NCBI GenBank assembly: GCA_035578155.1
Contig: JAPWDM010000011.1
Location: 17,102,185-17,166,184, forward strand
DNA: 64,000 bases
Origin: Brachynemurus nebulosus
Lineage: Eukaryota > Arthropoda > Insecta > Neuroptera > Myrmeleontidae
Direction of reading: 5' to 3'
Part shown: positions 1-11,760 of the stretch, one piece after another
How the letters are laid out: the number at the start of each line of letters is the position of its first letter
How positions within the stretch are numbered: position 1 is the first letter of the stretch
Made by a program: the position numbers and the translations under genes
Notes under the pieces: model-generated
The model's input: the letters and a program-made list of their open reading frames with translations, nothing else
Database searches by the model: none
Told to the model about the DNA's origin: nothing

Positions 1-1640
1 ATTTCATCGAAATTAGTCGAATAGTTCCGAAGTTACGCGTTGGAAGGTTTTACGAATACTCAGGTGGACAAAGAGACAGCCACAAGGCAAAATTTTTTTT
101 GGAACCGTAAAGAGTAAAATTTTTGATTTTTGAAAGAAAAAATTTTTACGTCACAAAGATGATTACAATGTCTTTGTTATGTCGGTAGACTCGGAAACAT
201 GGAATCGAAGGTTATGTTATATCGTTATGTGTATAGTCAGTAAAAACCAGGAAACTAATTTATGATGGATTGTTGACACCCTAAAATTTGAAACATAAAC
301 AGACAGCTTAAATAAAATATGTAGATAGATAGAACATAAGAACGGTCAAGCGAGAAGACGTTAACAAAAAAAATTTTTTTTTAAATATTTACACATTAAC
401 AGAATTTCCCGGAAATTTACTATTTTTAACTTTTAGTCTCATAAAATACATACAATTTCACATGACAAGATAATGGGAAGTCACCCTGGGCAATTACCCT
501 TCTCATCTTTAGATAAATTCCTGAATAAAAAAGGCACTAGTTCATTTTCTGATATATTCTCGACTTCTTGTATATTTCGTTTTAGTGTTAAATATCTTAC
601 TGATTAGTCAATAGTCGTTAGAAGCATTACAATAATTATACGTATACATAGTGAAAAAAATTATTATTTTTATATGAACGCAATGAGTGCAATGGATATT
701 TCATGTGGATCCAATCTTATAAAAGCCGGTTTACCACATACACCACACTTTGATGTTTCTCTTTCTTATTTGGGAAAGCAATATGTTACAGAATTTTCAA
801 AACTTTCTGGTCGTTGGTCAATACATCCACTTTTATATCATCCATACTTAAACCAATTTTAAAAACTAGGTGACGAAAACTGATTGTGAGCTATAGAGAC
901 TGAAGTTTTAGAATATTGTTACGACGATGTAAATCAACATCATACACTCATTTAAAATTACATTATCCGAAAATAATCTGATGAATTGTTTCCAGAGTCG
1001 CCTCCATCCAGAGGTTAAAATATTGACAATTGTATAGATAAATAAAAATAAATAAATTGTTGTATGATGTATTTTAAAGTATATCGTAAGTTTGTAACAA
1101 TTTATTACTCAAATACGAGATTGTTTGACCATATTTTTCCTCATTATTAAATCAGAAAGTTAAAATTTTTCCCAAGTTAATATTAGTAAAGGGTGTATTT
1201 ATGCAACAAGAAATAAACTGAAGTGATGTAAAATATATTAATTAAAAATTCTTTTATTTACACATAACAGTCTCCTCTTTTACCAAAAAATACCTGATAA
1301 AATTAGAGGTGGGGGTGGGGGATGAGACCCCAATGATTTTATAAGTTTAATTTTGGTATCATAATAAAGATTTTCAAGTGTCATTTACAAATATATATAG
1401 CTTCCTTACTAAAGCTCTTACCATTTCCAAGTTATTTAAGAAAATTGAAAAAACTCAAATTTTCAGGGGTGAGTTTCAGCCCTTTAAACCGCTTATGGGC
1501 ACGAACGAAATATGGCTCATGATTAGTTTTAATGAGATCTACAATCCACCACAGTTTCAAAAATTTTTGAGAGATACAGTTGGATACCTTTCCTTATAAG
1601 TGTCGCTCTAGACACCGGAAAATTGCCGCCCCTGCCTTTT
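1..1640. other. AT-rich stretch without a recognisable gene
   Basis: I see no exon, RNA gene or transposon terminus that can be defended here. A 62-codon frame at 674-862 (+) has fairly mixed composition but matches no family I know, and has neither splice context nor a neighbour to support it. Poly-A and poly-T tracts are scattered throughout. A short G-rich stretch lies near 1307-1325. Confidence 0.6.
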
Positions 1641-1920
1641 CCCAAAAAAATGTCTTAATTACTTTTTCACTTTTTTCCTAAATGATTTTAATTTTAAGAG
1701 CGAATTGTGGGTTATTATTGCTCTTTTTTCCTACCAAAAAATTAATGACGAGCAAAAAAAGAAAAAACTTCAAATTCCAAATTTTGCTGCCCCTAGAGAC
1801 CTCAAAACAAACTTCTAGCATAGAGCCGAGCTTGACACTGTGTTGCGGTAAATTATCAAAACGCACCATGACAGTGGCTGTGATAGCTGAAATTTCGATT
1901 CAAAAATTCGCTAATAAAAA
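1640..1920 (+). repeat. Degenerate copy of the interior of the hAT-linked repeat family
   Basis: The right part (about 1800-1910) reads like the interior shared by the hAT elements at 33770 and 53181. It has the same order of phrases: a short tract ending in a variant of AGTGACTCTAATAGCTGA, then TTTCGATTC and AAAATTCGCTAA. No terminal repeats were found on either side, so this is probably a decayed or truncated copy. A long frame over 1682-2167 is only a by-product of low-complexity sequence. Confidence 0.4.
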
Positions 1921-1950
1921 AAAAATGCAAGAAAGTGCAAGATTTTTTAG

Positions 1951-2096
1951 CAATACCAAGACCAAGACCAAGACTGCATTCTGCAAGACCAAGACCAAGA
2001 CCAAGACTCAATCCGCTCTAGCAAGACCAAGACCAAGATTCTTAATGCAAGAACGAGACCAAGACCAAGATTTGGTAGTCTTGGTGTTGGTCTTGC
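1951..2096. repeat. AAGACC hexamer clusters with an inverted end
   Basis: Short runs of AAGACC (two to three units each) recur about every 40-50 bases: near 1953, 1985, 2024 and 2062. They are separated by unique spacers, several containing TGCAAG. At 2078-2096 the motif appears reversed (GTCTTGGTGTTGGTCTTGCA), so the block can fold on itself. It yields a run of K/T then R/P/D/Q in translation, which is composition and not a protein domain. Confidence 0.75.
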
Positions 2097-2659
2097 ATTT
2101 GCTCATCACTACCATTTCAAAATACAGATTTTTATGCATTATACATGAATATATTTTTAATTTCTAGAAATAATGTTAAACATCATTTGGCAAAATTAAT
2201 TCAAATATAATATTTGTCCTCAAAATTTGCGCAAAAAAGTTCATCAGCTGCCAATTACGTCATGTTTTCTATATAGCAACAGATGTTTTGCAACTAAGAA
2301 AAAAACTACTTGTTTTGAAAAGAAATTAATTTTTTTTAAATTAATTAAATAAATTTGGGAATTTTTCATAGTTAACCGGTATCAATTTTCATTGATAACC
2401 GGTATATAAAGTAGCGATCCTAATGGCGGTAATATTAAACTATAAGAGAACGTGATATCACAGTCCGTTTAAATTAAGAACTTAAAATAAAAAAAACTAC
2501 TTTCTAATTAATTTTTTTAAATTATAAGTAATAATATTTAGGATGAATTATTTATTAGCATAACAATTGATTATGTTTCATTGATACTGTCAAATATCTC
2601 AATTTGATAAATTTGGTTTAAGAATGCAAAATACATCAAGGATAAAAAAAAACAATAGG
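2097..2659. other. AT-rich spacer, nothing recognised
   Basis: Only simple A/T tracts and a small inverted ACCGGT pair near 2373-2402 (AACCGGTATCA and TGATAACCGGTAT) are visible. No gene or transposon end could be supported. Confidence 0.5.
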
Positions 2660-3355
2660 AATCGGTCATTTTGAAAATACATGTAACGAAAACAAAGTTT
2701 TACTTGAATGATTTTGAAAACGATATATGTTCACACAAGGTCCGTGAAGTTGCCACCCCCCATTCCAGCACTAACGATGAATTTTTTATTGTCGCTAGTG
2801 CTACGTTAGTGATGCTTAGTGCTCAAATTTTAGCGTTAGTGCTCTGTCGGTTCACATGTTATAGCATAAAATTTGTGGCGGGGGGGGGGGCAATTCACGG
2901 AAATGTCCCCCCCCCCCACATGAGCTATAATGATGAAAATGATATCACTGGTTAGGGCTACGTTAGTGCTGGTTAGTGCTCTGGTTGTAACGCTAATGCT
3001 CAATTCGTTCGGATGTTAGAGTTGAAAATGTTTTAAACACATAATTCAACAATTACTTTGCGCGGAAAATTTAAAATTAATTGTTTTACGCGAAAAATTT
3101 AAACGATTGTGCACGATTCAACTTTCTAGAATTAGACAGGATTTTAAACGATTTTTAATGAGCTGCGTCTGCGCGTTACTCTAAGTTGACAAAAATACTT
3201 ATTTTTCATGCTGAAACAATACAAGTTGTTTCCGCGTGGACAATTTAAAATAATACGGAAGCGCAGCTCATTAATTAACGTTTAAATTTATAGATCCATT
3301 CAGTTTGTGCCGCGATTTCAGCATTAACAACGGAATTTTTATAGTATGAAACAAT
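2660..3355 (+). repeat. Left arm of the 2660-5523 foldback element
   Basis: This arm is an inverted match to 4757-5523. The TTAGTGCT octamer recurs clustered between about 2767 and 3000. The arm diverges from its partner by scattered substitutions and small indels, so the element is not recent. Confidence 0.8.
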
Positions 3356-4003
3356 TTATTTTAAATTTTCCAGTAGTACGTCGCTTAGCGTAATAATTAA
3401 TAATTACTGAATTCTTTCCGAAAGTTTCTAGAATACAAATGTCTTTGTTTTTTTATCTTAAATCGATTACGATATCTTACAATTATCTAAAGGTGCCATA
3501 TTTCCAGAAAGTATTAAGTGCGATTTCAGTTTAACATTATTTTGTGCTAAGCGTAATTTTAAACACTGTATTGTCTGTATGCCATAATATAACTTAAATA
3601 ATATGTTTTCTTGGTGCATACGAAAAAATAAAAATATAGTCGCCAAGTGCGTGGAAAACACGCATTATGCAGCATTCGTAGTCAATAGTCAGAGTTCTTA
3701 AACATACAAGAGAAAAAACGGCAAAATATGATACAGGAAGTGACCAAATTTAATTATACATATCGACGGCTTGCTGCTAGAACCACGTATGTCGATTTTT
3801 CACTGTTTTGAGATAATTAGATATAAATGTTTAGAATCATCTTATACTGATGATAGGCTAATAAAAATTTCATTTTATTTATCAGAATGAAAGTTATTAA
3901 CAATAACAAAACCTCGTACTCCAGATTTATATATACATTGTTTAACAACAGATTTTGTTATATCCCTAACCCATTTGTTTCAGTAAAAATAAAAAAAATA
4001 ATT

Positions 4004-4054
4004 AGTAAGTGTCCGGGTCTACACCCCAAATCGGTCTCGACCCGGACACTTACT
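4004..4054. repeat. 16-bp perfect hairpin, AGTAAGTGTCCGGGTC
   Basis: Left arm 4004-4019 and right arm 4039-4054 are exact reverse complements around a 19-base loop. Variants of the same GTGTCCGGGTCTA phrase recur at about 4322, 4670 and 4691 inside the same element, so this is an internal repeated motif of the foldback element. Confidence 0.75.
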
Positions 4055-4756
4055 TAAATAATGTCATAACATGCAAACTAACTTCTGCCGTCGGGGTTAG
4101 GACAGTGTTTTATATCGTCTGATGTCGTTGAACCTGTCAAAGACTTCAAAACATTTTGTGGGAAGGGAGAGGGGCCAATACATAGTATGCCTCTCTATGA
4201 AGTAAACATGCGATATGACACCAGAAGGAGGCATAAACCGCGTAATTCTGGCGGGAATATAACGTATGGATAGTGGAAGTTACAGCCAGTGCGAATCGCG
4301 GCCATAGTGTAATAAACTGATGTGTCCGAGTCTAAACGGATATATGTATATAGCATGTATTTTTTTTATATATACATCGAAAATAACTTCAAACATCATT
4401 AAATGATGCGCGATAAAATTCTGAACACATACATATCAAAATTAAAACAATATGACAATTATGACGAAAATTACATGTCTAAGTTAGACACACATTTTAT
4501 TTCTTTGGAGAATAGTAATCCTGTAAAATGACTTAGTAAAAGTTGAAATCCGTAGCTTTTATTGGTACAGCTGTTTAGAGGATGTTTTTCTCTCTCTAAT
4601 GACGTCAAGAACAAATGTTTATTGTAGCAGGTTAATGTAGAAACTACTTACTTTGAAGATTGGTGCAAAGTGTCCGGATCTAGACCCCCTGTCCGGGTCT
4701 ATACGATTTTACGGTGTATTTGTAAAGAACGGGAACTGTTTAAAATAAAGACAATA

Positions 4757-5523
4757 TAAAATAGCACTAACGACTATAAAAATTCCGTCTTTAAGGCTGA
4801 AATCGGGGCGCAAACTACAAGGATCTATAAATTTAAACGATAATTAGTGAGTTGCGCCTCCGTATTATTTAAAATTGTCCACGCGGAAACAACTTGTATT
4901 GTTTCAGCGTGAAAAATAAGTATTTTTGTCAATTTAGTGTAACGCGCAGACTCAGCTCCTTAAAAATCATTTAAAATTTTGTCTGATTTTAAAAAGTTGA
5001 ATCCTGCACTAATTAAAATTTTTTGCGCTAAAACAATTAATTTTAAATTTGCCGCGCAAAAGTAATTGTTGAATTGTGTGCTTAAAACATTTTCGGCTCT
5101 AAGATCCGAACGAATTGAGCATTAGCGCTACAACCTGAGCATTAACCAGCACTAACGTAGCCCTAACCAACGATATCATTTTCATCATTATAGCTCATGT
5201 GGGGAGGGCAACTTCCGTGAAGTGGCCCTCCCCTCACAAATTTTATGCTATAAAATGTGAACCGACAGAGCACTAACCGTAAAATTTGAGCACTAAGCAT
5301 CACTAACGTAGCACTAACGACTATAAAATTTTCATCGTTAGTGCTAGAATGGGGGAGGGGCAACTTCACGGACCTGTTCACACATGTGTTGTTTTCAAAA
5401 TCCATCACACCAACCTTTTAAATAGTGTTAAAACTTCACATACAAGTGTCATTTTCTTGTGGACTGTGTGTTTAAGAATCCACAAAAAAAAAAAAAACGG
5501 TGTCATTTTCAAAATGACCGATT
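4757..5523 (-). repeat. Right arm of the 2660-5523 foldback element
   Basis: Read on the minus strand it runs parallel to the left arm from the AATCGGT terminus inward. It keeps the AGCACTAAC clusters, the G/C hairpin and the inner GATCTATAAATTTAAACG phrase. Confidence 0.8.
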
Positions 5524-6755
5524 TGATTTCTTATGTGATGTGAATTTCTTTTCTAAATACTGATTGTATACGATTGTGACTGCATTTGCAGTACTTCTTT
5601 GAATAAAATTTTTTCATTTGGATTTGTGATGAATTCACAATACGTTCGTATAAATACATATTTTTTTTTTTAGTGAGAACCATTTGTAATATTTTATTTC
5701 CAATATTTCTCGTTTGATACGTCAATTTAGAATTTGAATGTGTTATTACGTTTATAAAAATATATTTTAGCATAAAAACAGAAATGGTTTATGTAAAACA
5801 ACAAAAATAATTTAAAAAATATTTTCGTTTCGAATATTTTTCCATTTTATATCCTTTTAGTCTTAATGGAAAAACTGACTCACTTGAGGTTTTTAAATAC
5901 TTAGGAAAATATTTAAATGGAAAACCGAAAGTGTATAAAAATAATGATATTTATAATAAGAATTTTCGTATGAAAAATAGCTGTTAAAATAGAAAAGAAT
6001 ACACAGAATGGAAAAATTATATATTATGTATTGTCTACTATAGGCATTCCGTGTGAACATATTGGTTTACTTTTTCTATAGAATTTTTGTTTGTCTAAAA
6101 TTATTATGGAAATAAAAATTAATAAAAAAACTGAAGATACCGACTTAAAAAAAGGTCAACAACGTTGCACAATATATTCTTAAAGTTATCGCACAATATA
6201 TCCTGACAGTTTTCGCTCAAACTATACCTTCTTCTGAATGTTCGTGATTCTTCTAGTGATAAGGTAGGGAGAAAATGATAAAGAAATACATATGTATTGT
6301 GTTTTAAATTCATGCTTCAATAATCTTTCCTTTAATACCCTACACGATACTATCGAAAAAAAAATGTTCCTATTTCCAATTTACCCCCTGAAGCTACTCA
6401 CCTCTAGAATCAAAATTCAGCTTATTATATACACGAATGCTGCGCAAAATGGTACACCAAGAAAGGTTTGTCTCTTTCTATGTGACTATAAGTGAAGCAT
6501 AAGTGAAGATGTTCAAAATGTACACATATATACATATACACATAAAGGCAATAAAGGTAACATAAGTGTGATAAAAATAAAAAATAAAATAAAGTTTTGT
6601 ACATACCAGATCCGTAATAATAATTGCACATATAACCATATCACTTTTTCAAGTTAAAAATATTTTTAAATATTAATGTTATGATATCGTTTCTGAGAAA
6701 AACATCGTGAAAAACGCACATATACTGTTCAAAACTAAATATGTATTTAATTATC
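5524..6755. other. AT-rich stretch without a recognisable gene
   Basis: Short frames at 5531-5773, 6119-6313, 6292-6495 and 6425-6631 have low-complexity F/I/K/N/Y composition and no domain signature. No transposon terminus was identified. Confidence 0.55.
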
Positions 6756-6759
6756 TACT

Positions 6760-8150
6760 ACAGTCAGCCACACTCGTATTCGTACAGCAGCATATTTACG
6801 CATATGACAAAATTTAAACCAAATGGATTCCCATAATTTCACACTTTAAACTTTTTTGTTTATAATATTAATATTTGGATCTTCTACTTCCTACCTAAGT
6901 TAAAAAATTTCATTAATACTTTAAAAAAAAAAAAAATTCTAAGAAAAATGTTATGCATGCAATTTGTATCAACATGTCCAACGCCACATTCGTATTCGTA
7001 CACCTTAAAATTTGATAAATATTTTTATATGTTTCAAAAATGAATTACTTTATTTTCAAATTTAGAAGTATATTTACGTAGGTATGTGCCTTTATTTTAA
7101 ATAAACATAAAATAGAATAATCCTCAAGGTCAATTTTTCCATATATTTACTGGAAAATTAAAGGAATTTCAATAGAGTCCAAGAAATCGATTATTGATGT
7201 ATGCTACCAAAATAAATTCTTCAGAAAGGGCTTAAATTGTAAGTAGGCGACTATTTAACACTTAATATGTCATAAAGGACCACAAACAGGATAATAAATT
7301 AGAAAATAACTCTTGAATTATGGATAAAAAATACTACATCTTGTTCTAAATTGTCATTTTTGAATGAATACATTAACAAGAATCCACCAAAGAGCCCTAA
7401 AATGGTCAGGATAAGGTGAAAGGATTGCATAGCAAAGAAATTTCGCACTGAAAGAATTTCTCGCCTTATTAAAACACGTGATATATACCGTGGGAAAAAA
7501 TGCATGTAAATAACATATATAAAAAAGATAGATAGATTGTTCCGGAAACTACGTAAATAAGGATTCTGAATCCCGATGTAAAAAATATTCACAGATAAAC
7601 GTAAAATTAAGATTTTCATCATTGACCTTGTCCTTAAATCCTTATTTTCCTACATTTTAGAGCAATATAAGTTTTATTATTTATTTATGTTACTTACCAC
7701 GTACATTCCCACGGTATATATTACGTCTTTCAATAACGCGAGAAATTCTTCCAGGACAAAAATACTTTGCTAAGTAATCCTTTCACTTAATCCTGACCAT
7801 TCTATCACTTTTTTATGGATTTTTGTTAATTTTTTCATTAAAAAATGGCAATTTAGAGTAAGACGTAATATTTTTTATCCATATTTCAAGAGTCCTAATT
7901 CTTTATCCTGTTGGTTACCCTTTATGACAAATCAAATGTGAAATAGTTGTTCACTTATCATTTAAGAGGTTTAAGGACTTTCTGTAGGAATTTATTTTAT
8001 TAACATATCAATAACAATTTCTTGAACTCCATTAAAATTTTTTTTATTTTTTCGGCAAATTAATCAAAACTTTGACCTTAAGGATTATTAAATTTTATGT
8101 TTATTCAAAATAAAGGTATATACCTACGTAAATATTTGCTATATTTTAAT
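6760..8150. mobile_element. Palindromic element with Tc1-like left terminus
   Basis: The left side opens with TACAGTCAGCCACACTCG at about 6760. A phrase close to CCACACTCGTATTCGTACA recurs at about 6984-7001, a double-motif layout seen in some Tc1 relatives. From about 7050 to 7620 the sequence is repeated in reverse at about 7650-8140: for example AATGGTCAGGATAAGGTGAA at 7399 matches the reverse strand at about 7802. Within both arms a short frame reads ERISRLIK or GRISRVIE followed by an IYRG peptide, which could be the helix-turn-helix part of a Tc1-type transposase. That reading is tentative. The element is probably two decayed copies fused head to head; the right outer terminus is missing or unrecognised. 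Confidence 0.6.
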
Positions 8151-8560
8151 GAAAAATGATATTGAAAATAATCCCTCGACGTGGCCGCTCCCACCTTTTA
8201 GATTTAAGAGGACAAATAGCACAAAATTATAAGCTATTTAAGAGTTTCCATATTCCCCGAATTAAAAATTTGGAGTTTGTCACGTTGAGCATGAATTTAA
8301 TTTTTTTTGCGTGCTGGGGCTGAGTCGATCTCGACTCTAACCCGAACCCTCCACAATTTGAACATAAAAATACCAAATCTGCCTTTGTGATATAATTAAG
8401 AGCTTTTTATGAGGTTCTGAATTAGTACGGTTTCAGGTTTCAGGCTTACCCCGTTAATCTTCAAACAACTCTTAATTGATAGAATTTATGAAAAAAGTAT
8501 GTTAGAGAAACAGAAATTAAATTATAGTTATTTGACAAAAAATAAAAACTTAAAATAAAC
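8150..8560. repeat. Degenerate repeat unit related to 10774-11760
   Basis: The stretch shares with the 10.8-11.7-kb region a GGCTGAGTCGA phrase followed by TCGACTC, a GAATTAAAAATTTG phrase and an ATAATTAAGAGCTTTTTATGAG phrase broken by substitutions. It looks like a relic of a dispersed or formerly tandem family. There is no coding potential. Confidence 0.45.
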
Positions 8561-8589
8561 CTTTGAAATACACATATTTTTTTTTATTG

Positions 8590-9295
8590 ATTTGCAATAC
8601 TTTATCGAAAATCGATTAATCGAAGTTTAAAAAATCGATTCTTTTTTCGATTTTTTTCATTTGAATCGATTTATGAATCGATTATTAAAAGTAAAAGATC
8701 GATAACCGATTTTTTCCAAAAATAACTTCATGTTAATAGTAATTCTACAATGAAACATGTGTTAAAATGAAACACCAGAAACTCTATTGTTAATTGTCAC
8801 TTTTTACTCGTTATATCAACGAACCCCTCCTATGGCTCTATATAAGTCAGACTATTAATACAAACGGAAGGAAGAGACCACCTATCTGTGCAAACGACGA
8901 TCCTTTTCCCACAAAAGCGACTTATTTAGAAAACATTTTTTTGTCAATTTGTTTGAAATTTTTCAATAATATTGGTCAATTCGTGGTATTCGTCCTACAT
9001 ATTCAATTGCCTTATTTTAATAATTATAATTGAAAAGTTAGCTCATTCATCGCCTTTACAAATTTAATGTAAGGCGTTTTTATACGACATTACCGATATT
9101 ACCTATGTACTATCAAGTAAGTCCCTTAAACAAAACTTATCAGCTAATTTTATTAAACTTCTCAAAATTTTGATTTTTTAGATCGATCTCACAGAATCGA
9201 TTTTTTTAGCCGATTTTTTTTTGAATCGATTTTTTTGATTTCGATTTAAATCGATCCAAAAATCGATCTTTTTTTTTGGAGAATTGACATCTCTA
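8590..9295. mobile_element. Probable non-autonomous hAT element, ATCGAT-rich ends
   Basis: Both flanks (about 8597-8715 and 9175-9265) are crowded with ATCGAT and AATCGATT motifs. The right end reads GGAGAATTGACATCTCTA, the reverse of a TAGAGATGTCAATTC terminus of the kind seen in hAT elements. The left end could not be found and no 8-bp duplication is evident, so the class is an inference. The frame at 8794-9033 has no transposase motif. Confidence 0.5.
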
Positions 9296-9535
9296 CTTTA
9301 TACCCTGCCCTCGGTATAAACGGGAACTAAAATTAAAATGGAGAAAATTAGACCTTCATAAAACTAGCCATCCCCAAAAAACAAATTTTTGAAATCCTAG
9401 AAAACAATTACATGAAAAATATATGTGTTATTTAGATATGCTGATAAAAAGCAAGGTGTATCAACAATTTTCCAAAAAAGATAATTTCAAGTATCGGAAA
9501 GTAACCACCATTGAAAATATTAAATTCTTGCTTAG

Positions 9536-10773
9536 TAGTACGGGAGGTACTGGCGCATGAGTACCGAAAACTATTCCACCTCAATTTTTTTATGCGATCC
9601 TGTTGACATTGCCCTACTGATGATATAAATGCATATTGCCAGGGGGCAACCCGGGGCCATATTGCTTAAACCGGAAGTTGTTTAAACAATTGCAAGGAAT
9701 TGTCATTTTTTAACCGGACAAATTTTTTTTATATTCGATATTGAAATACAAATAAAAACGGTTCTATGACTTTTTACGATAAAGTTAATAGTTTTCGAGA
9801 TATGAATTTTTAAAAGTTCGAAAAATCTCAAATTTGGGTACTTTTGACCAATAAAAAATATATTAAAAAGAAATAATAAAATATAAATAATATTTTTTTT
9901 AAATTCTTTATACAATAGTTAATAATATCCTTAATAGAGATTTAAAAAAATTTCATTGTTTATACCTGTTTTTTAATTGTTAATTTCGCGCCCTCACAAG
10001 TATGCGTCCCCTACCTTTAAAATACCTTTAAGTATTTTTTCAACCGGACAAATTTTTTTTATATTCTTTATTGAAATACAAACAAAAAAGGTCCTATGAC
10101 TTTTCACGATCAAGTTAATATTTTTAGAGATATGAATTTTTAAAGGTTCGAAAAATATTGAATCTTTAAAAATTCATATCTCTAAAAATATTAACTTGAT
10201 CGTGAAAAGTCATAGGACCTTTTTTGTTTGTATTTCAATAAAGAATATAAAAAAAATTTGTCCGGTTGAAAAAATACTTAAAGGTATTTTAAAGGTAGGG
10301 GACGCATACTTGTGAGGGCGCGAAATTAACAATTAAAAAACAGGTATAAACAATGAAATTTTTTTAAATCTCTATTAAGGATATTATTAACTATTGTATA
10401 AAGAATTTAAAAAAAATATTATTTATATTTTATTATTTCTTTTTAATATATTTTTTATGGGTCCAAAGTACCCAAATTTGAGATTTTTCGAACTTTTAAA
10501 AATTCATATCTCGAAAACTATTAACTTTATCGTAAAAAGTCATAGAACCGTTTTTATTTGTATTTCAATATCGAATATAAAAAAAATTTGTCCGGTTGAA
10601 AAATGACAATTCCTTGCAATTGTTTAAACAACTTCCGGTTTAAGCAATATGGCCCCGGGTTGCCCCCTGGCAACATGCATTTATATCATCAGTAGGGCAA
10701 TGTCAACAGGATCGCATAAAAAAATTGAGGTGGAATAGTTTTCGGTACTCATGCGCCAGTACCTCCCGTACTA
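9536..10773. mobile_element. 1.24-kb near-perfect palindrome with 610-bp arms
   Basis: Arms 9536-10145 and 10164-10773 are reverse complements around an 18-base spacer. The symmetry holds exactly (paired positions always sum to 20309), so the arms carry no net indels. Only a few substitutions were noticed, such as those near 9634/10675 and 9846-9850/10459-10463. The termini are TAGTACGGGAGGTACTGGCG with TA at both borders, which would suit a TA-target DNA transposon. Each arm contains two diverged direct copies of an approximately 115-bp block (left arm at about 9712 and 10041). The twin 70-codon frames at 9703-9915 (-) and 10394-10606 (+) are the same AT-rich sequence seen twice, not genes. 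Confidence 0.85.
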
Positions 10774-11760
10774 TAGTGTGTTGATGCTCAAAATTTTTAA
10801 TTCGTGGAGTATGGAAAATCCTCCATAATTGTTATAATAATTTTGTGCTATTATTTGTCTTTTTAATCCTAAGAAATGAGAGCGATCAAGGCGAATGGAG
10901 TGATTTTTAGCATGAGTTTTCATTAAAATATACTAAGAATATATTATTTTAATCCTACAAACTCAAAGCCCTTCACATGTAAAATAATAAATTATAGGTA
11001 ATAGACATTATAGAATAAAGAATTATAAAAAAATTAATTGTTAAATCTTAGTTCGAAGTATAGTTCTCTCTTTTGTACAAAATCACTTTTTTGTAAAGGG
11101 GTTGCAACTCAATAATCGAAATTCACGTATTTTATGAGCTGATAAAGAGTAAATAATAATTATTTAATCACTTTTAATAAATATAGTTTATTTTTTTCAC
11201 TTTAATTAAAATAGCTTTCTTTTATGTCAAGGAGATGCGGGGTGGTTTTTATAAGTGGTTGTAACTGAATAATTAGAATGCGCGAATTTAGAGCTTTATT
11301 TTTACACATAATCTCTTTTTAATTTTTAAAAAATATCTACTTTTTGATTTTTCAAGTACTTATCTGCTTCTTCCTCAAATTTCATAAATTAAGGGTAGTT
11401 TGGAGACTACGGTGGTGAGCTCACAAATCAGAATTATACTTGTTCAAAAGCTCATAAATAGCTCTTAATTCTACCACAAAAATTGGTTTGAAATTTTTAT
11501 TTTTAAGCAGTGGGAAGGCTGAGTCGAACGCGACTCAACCCCCCCCCCCCACTAAAAATATTAAATTCCTGATCAGTGTGTTGAGCTCAAAATTTTTAAT
11601 TCACGGAATACGAAAGCTGATAAGTAGCTCCTAATTATGTGCTACTTGTTTTTTCAATTCTGAAAGGTGGGGCGCGGCTAAGTCGAGTGGGATGTTTTCT
11701 CTGTCTTTGTGATAAATAACAAATTTTTATTTCGAATACTTATAGTTTCAGATGTTTCCT
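10774..11760. repeat. Degenerate tandem-like repeat family
   Basis: Phrases recur with heavy divergence: TCAAAATTTTTAATTC (10790, 11588), a form of AAGCTGATAAATAGCTCCTAATT (11447, 11600), a CAACTCAATAATCGAAATTC-like phrase (11105, 11267) and GGCTGAGTCGA or GGCTAAGTCGA (11518, 11674). Spacing is roughly 170-200 bases, which suggests an old tandem array. No protein-coding frame is visible. Confidence 0.5.

Larger units (their letters stand above)
2660..5523. mobile_element. Foldback-type DNA element with about 700-bp inverted arms
   Basis: The ends are inverted copies starting AATCGGTCATTTTGAAAAT (2660 and, reversed, 5523). Similarity continues through about 2660-3355 and 4757-5523, so the arms are near 700 bp around an interior of about 1.4 kb. 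Each arm holds many short TTAGTGCT/AGCACTAA repeats. Each also has a G-run and C-run flanked hairpin (about 2876-2920 and 5200-5240) and a shared tail with CCGCGTGGACAA-like sequence. No transposase frame is visible; the two similar frames at 2671-2955 (+) and 5163-5408 (-) are just the two arms read inward. Long inverted arms with internal subrepeats fit a Foldback or other non-autonomous TIR element. I could not define a target duplication. Confidence 0.8.

Noticed and set aside
1682..2167. 161-codon open frame
   Set aside because: Its middle is AAGACC simple repeat and its start is dispersed-repeat sequence; no domain is present.
2671..2955. Frame similar to the one at 5163-5408 on the other strand
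   Set aside because: The similarity is due to the inverted arms of one foldback element; the peptides have no domain.
9703..10606. Pair of near-identical 70-residue frames on opposite strands
   Set aside because: They are mirror images within the palindrome, AT-rich and without a domain.
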